Shown here: positions 1 to 13,429 of the stretch, piece after piece
Numbering within the stretch: the stretch's first letter is position 1
Layout: each line of letters starts with the position of its first letter
Source of the DNA: Halieaceae bacterium
GTDB lineage: Bacteria > Pseudomonadota > Gammaproteobacteria > Pseudomonadales > Halieaceae
NCBI GenBank assembly: GCA_902631395.1
Contig: CACOYM010000001.1
Span: 206,923-270,922 of the forward strand
Direction of reading: 5' to 3'
Length of the DNA: 64,000 nt
Program-made: the position numbers and the translations under genes
Notes under the pieces: generated by a model
The model's database searches: none
Seen by the model: the letters and a program-made list of their open reading frames with translations, nothing else
Told to the model about the DNA's origin: nothing

Positions 1-28
1 TACCGAAAGCCTTAATCAATGAATCCAT
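1..28 (-). CDS. 5' end of an unidentified gene, cut by the window edge
   Basis: A reverse-strand ATG at 28-26 is preceded by a GGGAGA ribosome-binding site at about 6 bases and opens a frame reading MDSLIKAFG before the window ends. It starts 39 bases after the stop codon of the SH3-domain lipoprotein gene on the same strand, so the two are probably co-transcribed. Nine residues are too few to identify a family. The call rests only on the start codon, the ribosome-binding site and the spacing. Confidence 0.35.
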
Positions 29-67
29 GTTTATCTCCCATGATTATTACGCGGTGCGATGCAGCGC

Positions 68-763
68 TTAACCATTGCTATCAGTAATATTCCGTTCTTC
101 TTGATCATCAAAGAAGTCGTCTCCCAGCGAATCTCCCGAGTTCTGGAGGGCGTTTAGCTCCTTGACCGCCTCAAAATCCGGGGTGCTGGTGACTACGTCT
201 TCGCTTGTGAGTCCGCGTGCTCCCGTGCTCGCAACGGAGTTCCCACTGCCCATCCGACCTGAGAAAAATCCTGCTAAAACACTTGAGCCATCGCCGTTAT
301 TCGGGATAGTGACGTCTGACATTTTTATCCAGCCTTCAGTCGGGCTTTGCGCGGCATACCAAATTCCATTCCGGCTACCCACAGTGACAGTGGCACCCTT
401 TTCGAGAGTCGCGACGGTATCGCCATTCGAGCTCGCCTCTGCGCGGATAGAGACTTTCTTGTTTACGGTTGCCGAGATAAACGATGCGGGAGCCGGAGTC
501 TCTTTGTTGTCGGATGACGCCTGTGGACTTTCCGATGATGTAACTGTCTCTGCATCCGGAGCAGAGGACGCTCCACTCTCAGGTTCTGTGGCTTGCGTAG
601 CCGATGCAGATGCTGTGGAGGACGCGGCGGAAGAGTCTGCCTCGGTTGCCTGCGCTTCGCTAGCAGCAGTCGCTTTTTCAGTCTCGGCCGAGACTGGATC
701 CTCATTTTGACTGCACCCTGCCAGTAACGTCGCAGACACGATCACGAACAGAATATTTCTCAT
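68..763 (-). CDS. SH3-domain lipoprotein
   Basis: A 231-residue predicted lipoprotein of unknown role. The start at 763 (MRNILF) is preferred over a longer frame because it places a normal signal peptide directly before the lipobox LLAGC near residues 13-17. After the acylated Cys comes an Ala/Ser/Thr/Glu-rich linker of about 70 residues, then a bacterial SH3 (SH3_3-like) domain containing NKKVSIRAEAS and GWIKMSDV. A polar acidic C-terminal tail (DDFFDDQEE) follows. SH3b domains usually bind peptidoglycan or other envelope ligands, so a periplasmic envelope role is likely but inferred. A second reverse-strand gene follows 39 bases downstream and runs off the window. Confidence 0.8.
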   Translation of the reverse strand: MRNILFVIVSATLLAGCSQNEDPVSAETEKATAASEAQATEADSSAASSTASASATQATEPESGASSAPDAETVTSSESPQASSDNKETPAPASFISATVNKKVSIRAEASSNGDTVATLEKGATVTVGSRNGIWYAAQSPTEGWIKMSDVTIPNNGDGSSVLAGFFSGRMGSGNSVASTGARGLTSEDVVTSTPDFEAVKELNALQNSGDSLGDDFFDDQEERNITDSNG

Positions 764-787
764 ATTGATCCCCTTGTTAAGCGTCAC

Positions 788-1823
788 AACGACCTTAGCG
801 TTTACTGCGTTGTGGCCGCGCTTCTGTCACCCGGTATCATTAGGTTAAGAGTACACCACCTGATGGCAGCACACCCCTTTTGACTCACATTACAGGAAAA
901 AGACAGATCAGGCGAACTAGAGCCAGAAAGTGGCCGGTAGCTTGGTCTATCGATGCCCAGGCCAGCAGTATGGCCTGAACGTTATTGCCATAAAAGCGCG
1001 CATCGAACGGTTGGTGCTCAGAATTTACGGCGGCGGCGCTGGTGACATTGGGTCTGCTCACTGATGAGGGCACACCTACTGTAGCTGCCATGCAAACACG
1101 ACAAGTATTGCAAGACTCAACATTGGAGTCGCCTTTGCCTGCGACCTCCTCGCTCATGCCCAAGCTAACACCTAACTAACTAGACGTTAAACATCAAAAT
1201 TATAAAGGCAGCCCCATCCCTCTGGGGCTGGTATGTCGTCAGGTGGCGGGGTAGGGTGGAATGCCACAAATCTATTAATAAATGACTTTGCATCGAAGCG
1301 AGCGCTGGGGAGTGCCGGGGAACTGTTGACCAAGCTACCCCTAAAGCAGGCGTTGAGGGGGTTCGCAGAGGGCTCTTTCCGCAATCCTGCAACGCGTGAA
1401 CTCGAGTCAGCACCTAAGTCCGCTGGAGCTAGTCTAAGCATTACCGAGCCGGTTACATTGTCATCATCGTAGTTCTGTTGGTTTACCGAGCACACAGTCA
1501 ATATCAAAGCGACAGGCACAACATGCAAGACGATTCACCAACAGAACTTACGTAAGGTGGGGTAGCTTCATTCTTTTCTGTGTCTGTTATTTTCTGAGTC
1601 TTCACAACATGCCCGAGTCCCTCCTTTTCAACTTAGTCCTGCGGCATATCTAAGTCTCACATTTGCTCTGACATGACCCGTAACATTTATATAGCCCTTT
1701 GGTAAGATCAAGGCATGGCGCTGGTTGAGATGATAGGTACGGCGCTAGAGTTGGTGGTGAGGGTTTGTTAACACAAACGCGTGGCTGCTCTGCCGACATT
1801 CACGCTGTCGATCGGAAAAACGT
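788..1823. other. Long, nearly gene-free stretch
   Basis: About 1 kb without a convincing gene, apart from the weak frame at 885-1163 listed separately. Both strands between 1180 and 1560 are open for 80-110 codons, but those frames overlap each other, have no clear ribosome-binding sites and resemble no family I know. A 12-bp perfect inverted repeat (AGTTCTGTTGGT at 1471-1482 and its complement at 1537-1548) lies in this part. I assign it no function. Confidence 0.4.
885..1163 (-). CDS. Possible small Cys-rich protein or gene remnant
   Basis: A 92-codon frame starting at TTG with no good ribosome-binding site. Its only feature is a CxxCxxC cluster (SCNTCRVCMAA) followed by a segment reading FDARFYGNNVQAIL. 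The Cys cluster near the N-terminus resembles small metal-related secreted proteins of the DUF2946/CopL kind, but no signal peptide is present in this frame, so if real it has probably lost its N-terminus. It could equally be a chance frame in a non-coding stretch. I have no functional evidence. Confidence 0.22.
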   Translation of the reverse strand: MGMSEEVAGKGDSNVESCNTCRVCMAATVGVPSSVSRPNVTSAAAVNSEHQPFDARFYGNNVQAILLAWASIDQATGHFLALVRLICLFPVM

Positions 1824-3173
1824 ATGACGTTGGTGAGTCAAAATGTAAGCTCAACGTGGAGTGGAGTTTTCCAATCTTCAGCAAAAACTCCTGCAGCAGC
1901 TGATGTTGTAATCATAGGTGGCGGGATCATTGGGGTGTCTGCGGCTTACTTTTTAGCAAAAGATGGCATCAAGGTATGTTTATGTGAAAAAGGCTACATC
2001 TCAGGCGAACAGTCTGGAAGAAATTGGGGCTTTGTTCGTATCCAAGGTAGGGACGAAAGGGAAATCCCTATGGTTCTGGAGAGCCAGAGAATATGGAGAT
2101 ATTTCGCATCTCAGACAGATATAGATACTGGTTACCGGGAGGGCGGTTGCTTATTTACAGGTAACGATGAAAAAGAACTAAAAAGCTTCCAAGCATGGCT
2201 GGAGTTGGCAAAAAAGTACGATATTCCAACAGAGCTTCTTGATCAAAAAGAGCTCAGAAATGAAGTTGGTTTAGCAGCCAATAAGTGGGTTGGAGGAATC
2301 CTTACTAGAACTGATGGAAGAGCAGAACCCCAAAAGGCGACCCTTGCAATTGCGAGAGCTGCTGAAAACTTAGGCGCCACTCTTCTTACAGGTTGTTCCG
2401 TTCGAGGTATAGAGACCTCTGGTGGCAGCCTGTCCAGAGTCGTAACAGAAAAAGGTCCTATAGATACGTCTACTGTTCTTTGTGCTGCGGGAGCGTGGTC
2501 GTCATATTTTTGTAGATCTCTTGGTATCAACGTCCCTCAACTGAAAGTCAGAGGGACAGTAGCAAGAACAAACCCAGTAAAAACAAAATTAAATGGCACC
2601 ATCTTTGATAGGCAGATAAGTATAAGAAAGCGAAATGACGGCGGATACACTGTTGCTCACGGCTCTACACTCGATCATGCAATAACGCCTTCAACTTTAA
2701 AGTACTCGACAAAATATCTTCGCGCCTTGATTAACGAGTACAGTGTGCTGAAGTTATCCATCGGCTCTGATTTTATCGATGAGCTTACCGCACCAAAGCA
2801 GTGGGATCTCGACAAGAGGTCTCCTTTTGAAATGAACAGAGTCTTAAATCCGACGCCAAACAAAAAGACCATTTCCCAGATACAAAAGAAGCTAGGCGAG
2901 GTTTATCCAGAACTAAAAGATGCGAACATTGTCGAGTCGTGGGCTGGAATGGTTGAAACAACGCCCGACGTCGTTCCAGTGATCTCACACATAGATAAAA
3001 TTCCAGGTTTTTATCTATCTACTGGATTCAGTGGTCATGGCTTTGGTATCGGGCCAGGGGCTGGAAGCGTGATTAGTAAGCTGATTCAAAATAAGCCTAC
3101 GATTGACGTGGGAGAGTTTCGCCTCGGCCGCTTTTTCGATGGTTCACCAATTAGAATAGGGGCTGGAATATAG
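1824..3173 (+). CDS. FAD-dependent oxidoreductase (D-amino acid oxidase/DadA superfamily)
   Basis: A 449-residue flavoprotein. The dinucleotide-binding motif GGGIIGVSAAYFLAKDG lies near residues 32-48 and ends in the acidic CEK that binds the FAD ribose. It is followed by GRNWGFVRIQ, typical of the DAO/glycine-oxidase superfamily. The C-terminus has the usual second FAD contact (GFSGHGFGIGPGAG). Members oxidise amines or amino acids with release of ammonia or an imine; the substrate cannot be read here. The coding region is visibly richer in A and T than the housekeeping part of the window and stands alone, which suggests recent acquisition. The start at 1824 has only a weak purine stretch upstream. 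Confidence 0.88.
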   Translation: MTLVSQNVSSTWSGVFQSSAKTPAAADVVIIGGGIIGVSAAYFLAKDGIKVCLCEKGYISGEQSGRNWGFVRIQGRDEREIPMVLESQRIWRYFASQTDIDTGYREGGCLFTGNDEKELKSFQAWLELAKKYDIPTELLDQKELRNEVGLAANKWVGGILTRTDGRAEPQKATLAIARAAENLGATLLTGCSVRGIETSGGSLSRVVTEKGPIDTSTVLCAAGAWSSYFCRSLGINVPQLKVRGTVARTNPVKTKLNGTIFDRQISIRKRNDGGYTVAHGSTLDHAITPSTLKYSTKYLRALINEYSVLKLSIGSDFIDELTAPKQWDLDKRSPFEMNRVLNPTPNKKTISQIQKKLGEVYPELKDANIVESWAGMVETTPDVVPVISHIDKIPGFYLSTGFSGHGFGIGPGAGSVISKLIQNKPTIDVGEFRLGRFFDGSPIRIGAGI

Positions 3174-3330
3174 AACTTGTAGGACGGTCTGAGAGTCAAA
3201 AGGGTACTGGTGAGGTAGCACGGTGGCCCTTAGAGGATTCGGGCTCGATGTTTAAAAACCTAACCTCTCCTCTCTGGGCAGCAATTACCATTACTACTAC
3301 TGCAGTGGTTGATCGCTAGAAATTTGGCCT

Positions 3331-3684
3331 TTAAATTAGAACCGAGTCTGGCTCTTCCTCAACAAAATTCAAAACACACCTAATCGTTTTGCTGATTTCC
3401 TCGTCTTTTGTTACGTACGGTTGGAAGGCGTATTCTCCATATATTCTGCCTAAACTATCGTAGTCGGCATCTTCAATGTCGATTTCGAATCTGGGTTCTG
3501 CGTCAAAGCAGCCGGCACCGCACTGCTCTCTTGGAGTCCCAAATATCGACTCTAGATCCCCGTGACGAAGTGCAGAGGCGACGTAGCGACATACAATTTC
3601 TTCATTCGAGGCTATTGAATGCTTTTCTTTCAGATTCTCTATGATACTGATGTGTGTGTCTTTCAAGCTCAGATTAACTTTCAT
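3331..3684 (-). CDS. Hypothetical protein with a ribbon-helix-helix-like N-terminus
   Basis: A 117-residue protein of unknown function. The ATG at 3684 is chosen because GAGGGG lies 5-6 bases upstream; a longer frame begins at 3726. Residues 1-40 read as a short strand (MKVNLSL) followed by two amphipathic helices, the layout of an Arc/MetJ-type DNA-binding domain, though this is judged by eye. The middle is acidic (EIDIEDADYD) and contains a CGAGC pair. It has no neighbour that would tell its job. If the N-terminal reading is right it may be a small regulator or an antitoxin-like protein, but no toxin gene is adjacent. Confidence 0.6.
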   Translation of the reverse strand: MKVNLSLKDTHISIIENLKEKHSIASNEEIVCRYVASALRHGDLESIFGTPREQCGAGCFDAEPRFEIDIEDADYDSLGRIYGEYAFQPYVTKDEEISKTIRCVLNFVEEEPDSVLI

Positions 3685-3817
3685 AACTTCCCCTCTGTTA
3701 CCTCTACGTGTCACTGAATAGATCAAAATTGAGCAAACACATGGCGTCTCGCGACGACTGGCACCCTGGTGGATAAGGGGTGTGCCTGTTATAACCCCAT
3801 GACATTGCAGTTTTTTT

Positions 3818-4126
3818 TCAGTACGGTGATTCCCATCTGTAAGTTGAGTCGGCGCTGCACTCAGTATGAATATTAAGTGCTGCCCCAGCAGTCATAGTTT
3901 TGGCGTACTGTCCCTTTGCGTTTTCGTAATAATCTTTGGCCAGCCGGTTATTCTCTAGTTCACATTGCTCAGTTGATCGCTCAGCGCTCGGGACGGTTGT
4001 GTCATCATTAACGCAACCGGCACCGGCGAATGCCAGCAGCATAGTAAAGCAAGCTAGACCCAATCGGGGAACCTGCCAGAGATAACTTTGAGTTGTCTTA
4101 ATTTTGTACGAGTGCCCTAACGCCAC
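3818..4126 (-). CDS. Small hypothetical lipoprotein
   Basis: A 102-codon frame with a hydrophobic stretch (LGLACFTMLLAF) ending in the lipobox AGAGC, so it is probably a lipoprotein. The N-terminal extension before the hydrophobic segment (about 20 residues) is long, so the true start may lie further in. The mature part is about 65 residues, polar, with Cys residues that could pair. No family is recognised. It ends about 130 bases before the ribbon-helix-helix-like gene and starts 9 bases after the DUF2470 stop on the same strand. Confidence 0.5.
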   Translation of the reverse strand: MALGHSYKIKTTQSYLWQVPRLGLACFTMLLAFAGAGCVNDDTTVPSAERSTEQCELENNRLAKDYYENAKGQYAKTMTAGAALNIHTECSADSTYRWESPY

Positions 4127-4134
4127 AAATGTTT

Positions 4135-4398
4135 CTAGCCACTTTTCGCTAATTTGACCATCTCTACGAGAATGGACCGGATATCTCCCGCGCTTTCCGC
4201 AACTCTGGGGAAATCTACGGTCAAATCCTGACCTTCAACTCTAAGTATAATTTGGGACATTGAGACATCAATCATCTCTGCATTCATGGCCTGCTGCTTG
4301 TCGGCGAAGTGCCTCGCGTAGAGCAAGCAAGCGTCCGCGTGATCTTCGTTCATGTGTGAGATGATTGCTAACTTCCGAGTTGGATCTAACTTTTCCAT
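4135..4398 (-). CDS. DUF2470-domain protein
   Basis: An 87-residue protein consisting almost entirely of a DUF2470 domain. The signature HMNEDHADACLLYAR lies at about residues 16-30, and the rest of the domain (VDFPRVAESAGDIRSILVEM) runs to the end. In larger proteins this domain is the C-terminal part of HugZ-type haem-iron utilisation proteins and of pyridoxamine-oxidase-like proteins; here the oxidase-like part is absent. The ATG at 4398 is used, although an AGGAG box sits nearer to an in-frame TTG at 4410. A small lipoprotein gene follows after 8 bases. Function unknown. Confidence 0.7.
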   Translation of the reverse strand: MEKLDPTRKLAIISHMNEDHADACLLYARHFADKQQAMNAEMIDVSMSQIILRVEGQDLTVDFPRVAESAGDIRSILVEMVKLAKSG

Positions 4399-4650
4399 CT
4401 TGTCCCACAATTTCTCCTTCAGACATTTGCTGGGGAGTATCACATCAGTCTCTGGCTCTTTCCAACCCAAAGATCATCAGCCTTCCCGCACCAACCGTTC
4501 GTGAGGCTGCACAATATACTTCCTTTATGTATCTGGCCGGCAAACATCACAGCGACGGCGGCCGTATGTGTCCCCGGTAACGCAATGCGCCGGAATGCTC
4601 ACAAACATCGAGGCTTTCTTTTGATAAACCAAAAGCAGGTCGGATAGTTC

Positions 4651-5436
4651 CTAAGATTGCAGAAACCCCCCATCAATCACGGAAGTTTCCCCTGTGACCA
4701 TTCCAGCCTCATCTGATCCAAGGAACGCCGCGAGGGCCGCTACTTCTGACGCTTCTACGTAACGTTTCAGCGGAGTCCTATCACTATATGCTTGTTGATA
4801 CTGATCAGCACTAGACACAAGGCCCAGCGAGACGGATTTGTCCTCGATGGTCTGAATCATTTGTGTAGAAACTATCCCAGGACAAATACAGTTCACTCGA
4901 ATGCCCATTGAAGCCATTTCCACCGCCGCTGTTTTGGTCATGCCAACAACAGCATGCTTGCTGGCTCCGTACCCCATTAATGTAGGTGTCGCTGTTAAAC
5001 CTGCCGCCGAGGCGGTATTTATGATCGCGCCTCCACCACGCTCCGCCATGAGCGGCTTGGCAAATCGCATGCCAAGCCAAACGCTCTTTACGTTTATTCT
5101 AAAAAGGTCATCAAAGGTTTTTTCGTCAAGATCCTCGAGTGGCCCTATACCGCCAACGATACCAGCGTTGTTGAATAGAACGTCGACCCCTCCAAAAACT
5201 GAAACGGACTCCTGGAGGTACTGCTGCACCTGTTCCACGTCACTGACGTCACTTTGCACACCATGTATGTCTCCGCCAGCGTCTTTGACTATTTGCAATG
5301 TTTTAGAAAGCGCTTCTCGATGAAAATCAACTGCAACCACCGATCCGCCCTCACTCGCAAATCGAATGGCGGAGGCACGCCCAATACCTCCGCCAGCGCC
5401 TGTGACGACTACTACCTTATCTCTGTACCTATGCAT
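4651..5436 (-). CDS. SDR-family NAD(P)-dependent oxidoreductase
   Basis: A 261-residue classical short-chain dehydrogenase. The cofactor motif TGAGGGIG is at residues 12-19, an acidic residue (VDFH, Asp37) after strand 2 favours NAD over NADP, NNAG is at 89-92, and the catalytic set is Ser143, Tyr156 and Lys160 (YGASK). The C-terminus (GMVTGETSVIDGGF) matches the family. The substrate cannot be predicted; relatives oxidise cyclic or steroid-like alcohols. It is cytoplasmic, transcribed alone on the reverse strand, with no obvious pathway partners nearby. Confidence 0.88.
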   Translation of the reverse strand: MHRYRDKVVVVTGAGGGIGRASAIRFASEGGSVVAVDFHREALSKTLQIVKDAGGDIHGVQSDVSDVEQVQQYLQESVSVFGGVDVLFNNAGIVGGIGPLEDLDEKTFDDLFRINVKSVWLGMRFAKPLMAERGGGAIINTASAAGLTATPTLMGYGASKHAVVGMTKTAAVEMASMGIRVNCICPGIVSTQMIQTIEDKSVSLGLVSSADQYQQAYSDRTPLKRYVEASEVAALAAFLGSDEAGMVTGETSVIDGGFLQS

Positions 5437-5889
5437 CCTGCTATGTCCTCAATTGACGATTACGATTAATTCAGCGGGTCAATCCTAAAAATAGGCTGCT
5501 AATGGTTATGGTACCGCTATTGGCAATATGGCGCTGTGTTGTGCTAACAATCGGAGTCGCGTCAGAGCTGTCATCCGCTCAGCCAACCAGCTTCATCGAT
5601 ATCCCCGAGTCGTGCATCGCCTGGTGAGGACTCTACAGAGATACACTTGTCGTGTTCTTCATGAGCACTGGCGCATGTAGATGTAGTTGAGAGCATCATC
5701 AGTACTTTCAATCTCATTTCTTCCCGAGTCAGCGCCAATATTCGAGCCACTCTCACTAGCCTCTCATACTTCCTCTGACATAATCTCTCACATTGAGAAA
5801 GCTCTTGTGCCATTGCCGCTGAGGAGGCGCTAGTGTTACAAGATGTGAGGGATCTGCGACTAGATAAGCACCTTAATCTTTGAGGTAAC
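5437..5889. other. Intergenic region between SDR and patatin genes
   Basis: About 450 bases between the divergent SDR and patatin-like genes. An antisense frame (5571-6038) covers part of it but runs into the patatin gene and looks like its shadow. I see no RNA gene, repeat or hairpin with a T-run here. It presumably carries promoters for both flanking genes. Confidence 0.4.
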
Positions 5890-6819
5890 GTGGCAACGAG
5901 AAGAATCCTTTCTATAGATGGTGGCGGCATCCGCGGGATTATTCCTGCGATGGTAGTGGCGCACCTAGAGAGACAAACTTGCACTCCAGCACGGGATCTA
6001 TTTGATTTGATAGTTGGGACGTCTAGCGGTGGGATCACTGCACTTGGTTTATCGCTCCCCGGACCGGGCAGGCCATTCCGCTACGCCGCACGTCGATTAG
6101 TGCGGCTTTTTGATAACCAAGGGAAACACATTTTTGAACGATCGCTTTGGAGAAAGGTGAGGTCTGTAGGGGGAGTGTTGGAAGGTAGCTATTCCCATGA
6201 GGTTCTGGAGGGTGTGCTGAGAAAGCATTTCGGAACGTCTACCTTAGGAGAGTGCTCAGTTCCGACGATGGTGACAGCTTACGATATTAGAAACCGTAAG
6301 ACTGTGTTTTTGAAGAGTTGGTCGTCAAAATATTCAAAGATTACGTGTGCGTCGGCTGCCCGTGCTACTTCAGCCGCCCCCACTTTTTTTGAGCCAGCGG
6401 AGCTTGCTTGGGGTGGTTCAACTAGATTGTTGATTGATGGCGCGATTTTTATCAACTCACCGGCAGTTTCTGCTTATGCAGAAGCATGTGCATTGTATCC
6501 TGGCGACGCAATTAAACTTTTATCTCTTGGCACAGGCGAAGTCACCGAGTCCGTTGATGCCAATGCAACCGCCTCCGAGAGTAATGCACGTATAGTCATG
6601 ACTCTTTTAGACTCGATTTTCGACGGTGTCGCAAAAGCTGCCGACAAACAGATGATATCTTTTTTAAAGGATCGCTATCTTCGAATTCAAACTCGATTGG
6701 ATCTTGCGAGTGATGACATTGATGACGCATCGAAAAATAATATTGAAGCCCTCAAGCTTTCTGCAAAAGCAATGATTGAAGAACACAATTCAAGTCTTGA
6801 GGCGTTCTTCATAAATTAG
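5890..6819 (+). CDS. Patatin-like phospholipase
   Basis: A 309-residue patatin-family acyl hydrolase starting at GTG 5890, with GAGG about 4 bases upstream. The glycine-rich oxyanion motif DGGGIRG is at residues 10-16, the nucleophile elbow GTSSG at 43-47 (Ser45), and the catalytic Asp183 in DGA. Patatins hydrolyse membrane phospholipids with this Ser-Asp dyad. There is no signal peptide, so it is probably cytoplasmic. Bacterial patatins with this glycine-rich start are sometimes effectors of CBASS anti-phage systems, but no nucleotidyltransferase or other defence gene lies next to it. A small secreted protein gene follows 62 bases downstream. Confidence 0.88.
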   Translation: MATRRILSIDGGGIRGIIPAMVVAHLERQTCTPARDLFDLIVGTSSGGITALGLSLPGPGRPFRYAARRLVRLFDNQGKHIFERSLWRKVRSVGGVLEGSYSHEVLEGVLRKHFGTSTLGECSVPTMVTAYDIRNRKTVFLKSWSSKYSKITCASAARATSAAPTFFEPAELAWGGSTRLLIDGAIFINSPAVSAYAEACALYPGDAIKLLSLGTGEVTESVDANATASESNARIVMTLLDSIFDGVAKAADKQMISFLKDRYLRIQTRLDLASDDIDDASKNNIEALKLSAKAMIEEHNSSLEAFFIN

Positions 6820-6881
6820 CCTATCAAATTTGCTTCGACATCAACTCTCACATTTCGATAGTACTGCGGTAAGCTAACTTC

Positions 6882-7196
6882 ATGAAAAGGCTATTTGTTG
6901 TCATCATTTCTCTAATCGTTTCGGGTATTCCTTCGTATCCGCAAGCTATGGATAAAGGTGAATATTATGCTTCCGTAAGTTCGGTGCAGCACGGACTTGC
7001 CCCAGAGTTCCGACGCTTTTTATCAAGCTGTGGAGCCGAAGCCTCCACGATTATAAATTTGCAGGCCGCTGCTGAAGCTAACGGTTCATTGGAGGACAGT
7101 TTGGTCCGTTCTTTTCTGGGGCAAAGCCACTTCGGAAAAAACGTTCTTTATTGCCTTGATGCAAGAATCGAGCGTTTGGATTTAACTGATGATTGA
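6882..7196 (+). CDS. Small secreted hypothetical protein
   Basis: A 104-residue protein with an N-terminal signal peptide (MKRLFVVIISLIVSGI, probable cleavage after YPQA) and two Cys in the mature part (SSCGAE and LYCLDA) that could form a disulfide in the periplasm. No family is recognised. It follows the patatin-like gene on the same strand after 62 bases and might be co-transcribed. A link to the lipase is possible but nothing in the sequence shows one. Confidence 0.55.
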   Translation: MKRLFVVIISLIVSGIPSYPQAMDKGEYYASVSSVQHGLAPEFRRFLSSCGAEASTIINLQAAAEANGSLEDSLVRSFLGQSHFGKNVLYCLDARIERLDLTDD

Positions 7197-7303
7197 GCGT
7201 GGTCGAAACTCGATTACGACTCAACGACTTCTCGCTCTCACAGCTGGTCGGATAGGGTGTGCGGCAGCGATGGATCTGAGCAAAATAAAGTAACCTTCGC
7301 AGC

Positions 7304-8707
7304 ATGCTTGGGCCTGTAGACACCGGGATCATCTTCGTTTACCTGGTACTCCTGATATCTTTAGGAATATTCGCGAGTCGTCGACAGGATAGTGTCGACG
7401 AGTATTTTGTTGCGGGCGGCAAGCTGGGGTCGTTTTCAATTGCCTGTCTGTGGCTGGCTGGCTGGGTCGGTGGCGCGACAGTCGTCGGCGGTACGACCAA
7501 GGCCTTCGAGTATGGTATTTCCGGCGGCTGGTATACCGCCTGCATGTTCACAGGTTGCCTGTTATTCGGCTTTTTTTTTGCAGCTCGGGTGAAACGCGAG
7601 GGTGATGAACATAATCTACTGACCTACCCAGACTTCATCGAGACGCGCTACGATAGTCGGACGCGAATCGTCGCGACCATCACGACCATCCTTGCTTATA
7701 TCGGTTACGCTGCTGGTCAGCTCGCCGCAGCTGGTGCGGTTCTCAGCACTTTGCTGGGTTGGGATTATTTTTCATCTTTGCTGCTCGCCAGTGTCATAAT
7801 TGTCCTCTACACCGCGACAGGCGGTCTCCTTGCCGTAACCTATACGGACTGGGTGCAGATCACCTTACTTCTTGTCGGCGTGGTAATCGTCGGGATACCC
7901 ATTTCCATTGCCAACGGGGGCACGGTGGAGGCATTTGCAACGAGCCTTCCGACCGAACACTTCAATCCGATTGGCTGGGGATTGCCGACCATGTTTGCGT
8001 TGGGCGTTTCGATTCCGTTGACGTTTTTTGTCGCGATGGAGGATTACACGAGGATGTTTGCGGCGAGAGACGAAGTCGTTGCAAAACGCGGTACGTATCT
8101 TGCGGCTGCACTGCTGGTACCGCTGGTCATTGGATCGACTTGGCTGGGGCTGACCGCCGCAGTATTGTACCCGGGTGTCGAGAGTGAAGGAGACATACTG
8201 TCCAAGCTGATCATTGACATCTTCCCGGTCGGCTTGAAGGGGCTTTTGTTGGTCGGTCTCTTAGCAGCACTTATGTCCACCGCCGATATCTGTATTTTGA
8301 CGGCCGCGGCAAATGGTAGTCGTGATATCTACCAGCGATACATGAACCCGGATGTCGAGCCAAAGAAACTGTTTCGGATTAGCACGGTACTTGCTGCAAC
8401 TGTTGGCGTAGCCTCCGCACTAATGGCATGGCAGATGCAGGATATAATAGGCATATTGCTGTTGGCATTTACGGTCAATGCCGCGGCTTTGTTTGTGCCA
8501 ACGATAGCGATGGTGACGTTGAAAAGCGTCAACACGGACGCCGCCTTCTGGAGTATCAGTTTCGCGTTGTTCACTGTTGTCGCCTGGTACGGCGCATCGG
8601 CAATGAAACTCGCACCCTTGTTTCAGTGCGACCCGCTCTGGCCCGGCCTTGTCGTTTCAATCGTTATCTTCTCTGCCATCAGCCTGAGAGGACGTAAGCA
8701 AACATGA
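7304..8707 (+). CDS. Sodium:solute symporter (SSS family)
   Basis: A 467-residue inner-membrane transporter with about 13 hydrophobic segments. It begins with a first helix (GIIFVYLVLLISLGIF) and the SSS-typical stretch SVDEYFVAGGKLG, followed by ACLWLAGWVGGATVVG. Members of this family couple Na+ entry to uptake of sugars, amino acids or carboxylates. Its position directly before lacZ-like and sugar-symporter genes on the same strand suggests a sugar or glycoside substrate, which is inference from context. The gap to the next gene is 146 bases, so it may or may not share a transcript. Confidence 0.85.
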   Translation: MLGPVDTGIIFVYLVLLISLGIFASRRQDSVDEYFVAGGKLGSFSIACLWLAGWVGGATVVGGTTKAFEYGISGGWYTACMFTGCLLFGFFFAARVKREGDEHNLLTYPDFIETRYDSRTRIVATITTILAYIGYAAGQLAAAGAVLSTLLGWDYFSSLLLASVIIVLYTATGGLLAVTYTDWVQITLLLVGVVIVGIPISIANGGTVEAFATSLPTEHFNPIGWGLPTMFALGVSIPLTFFVAMEDYTRMFAARDEVVAKRGTYLAAALLVPLVIGSTWLGLTAAVLYPGVESEGDILSKLIIDIFPVGLKGLLLVGLLAALMSTADICILTAAANGSRDIYQRYMNPDVEPKKLFRISTVLAATVGVASALMAWQMQDIIGILLLAFTVNAAALFVPTIAMVTLKSVNTDAAFWSISFALFTVVAWYGASAMKLAPLFQCDPLWPGLVVSIVIFSAISLRGRKQT

Positions 8708-8772
8708 TATGTAATGAAACCGCAGATGTTTCCGAGAAAACGGGCGGCGACGCTGCATGTGCGCAGAAGTAG

Positions 8773-13355
<4,583 letters not shown>

Positions 13356-13395
13356 ATCGCTCGAGCGCGGTGCCAGGAGAAGCAGTTGGTGCGTC

Positions 13396-13415
13396 TCACA
13401 ATCACAAGATTGTGA
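13396..13415. terminator. Possible hairpin between convergent genes
   Basis: TCACAATC, a 4-base loop and GATTGTGA form a perfect 8-bp stem in the gap between the convergent symporter and glycosyltransferase genes. No T-run follows on either strand, so it would be a weak intrinsic terminator at best. The half-sites run TCACA...TGTGA, the reverse of a CRP palindrome, so it is not read as a CRP site. Confidence 0.3.
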
Positions 13416-13429
13416 AACTCAATGAAAAT

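Noticed and set aside
162..710. Forward-strand 182-codon frame
   Set aside because: It is the antisense of the SH3-domain lipoprotein, which has a signal peptide, lipobox and domain; the forward frame has none.
1187..1528. Overlapping frames on both strands at 1180-1528 and the nearby 12-bp inverted repeat
   Set aside because: The frames contradict each other, lack ribosome-binding sites and match no family I know; the inverted repeat has no T-run and no terminal position.
5890..7196. Patatin gene as part of a CBASS-type defence system
   Set aside because: There is no cyclic-nucleotide synthase, Cap2/Cap3 or other defence gene nearby; only a small secreted protein follows.
13396..13415. CRP-binding site at the inverted repeat TCACAATC/GATTGTGA
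   Set aside because: CRP sites are TGTGA-N6-TCACA; this has the half-sites in the opposite order and lies between gene ends.
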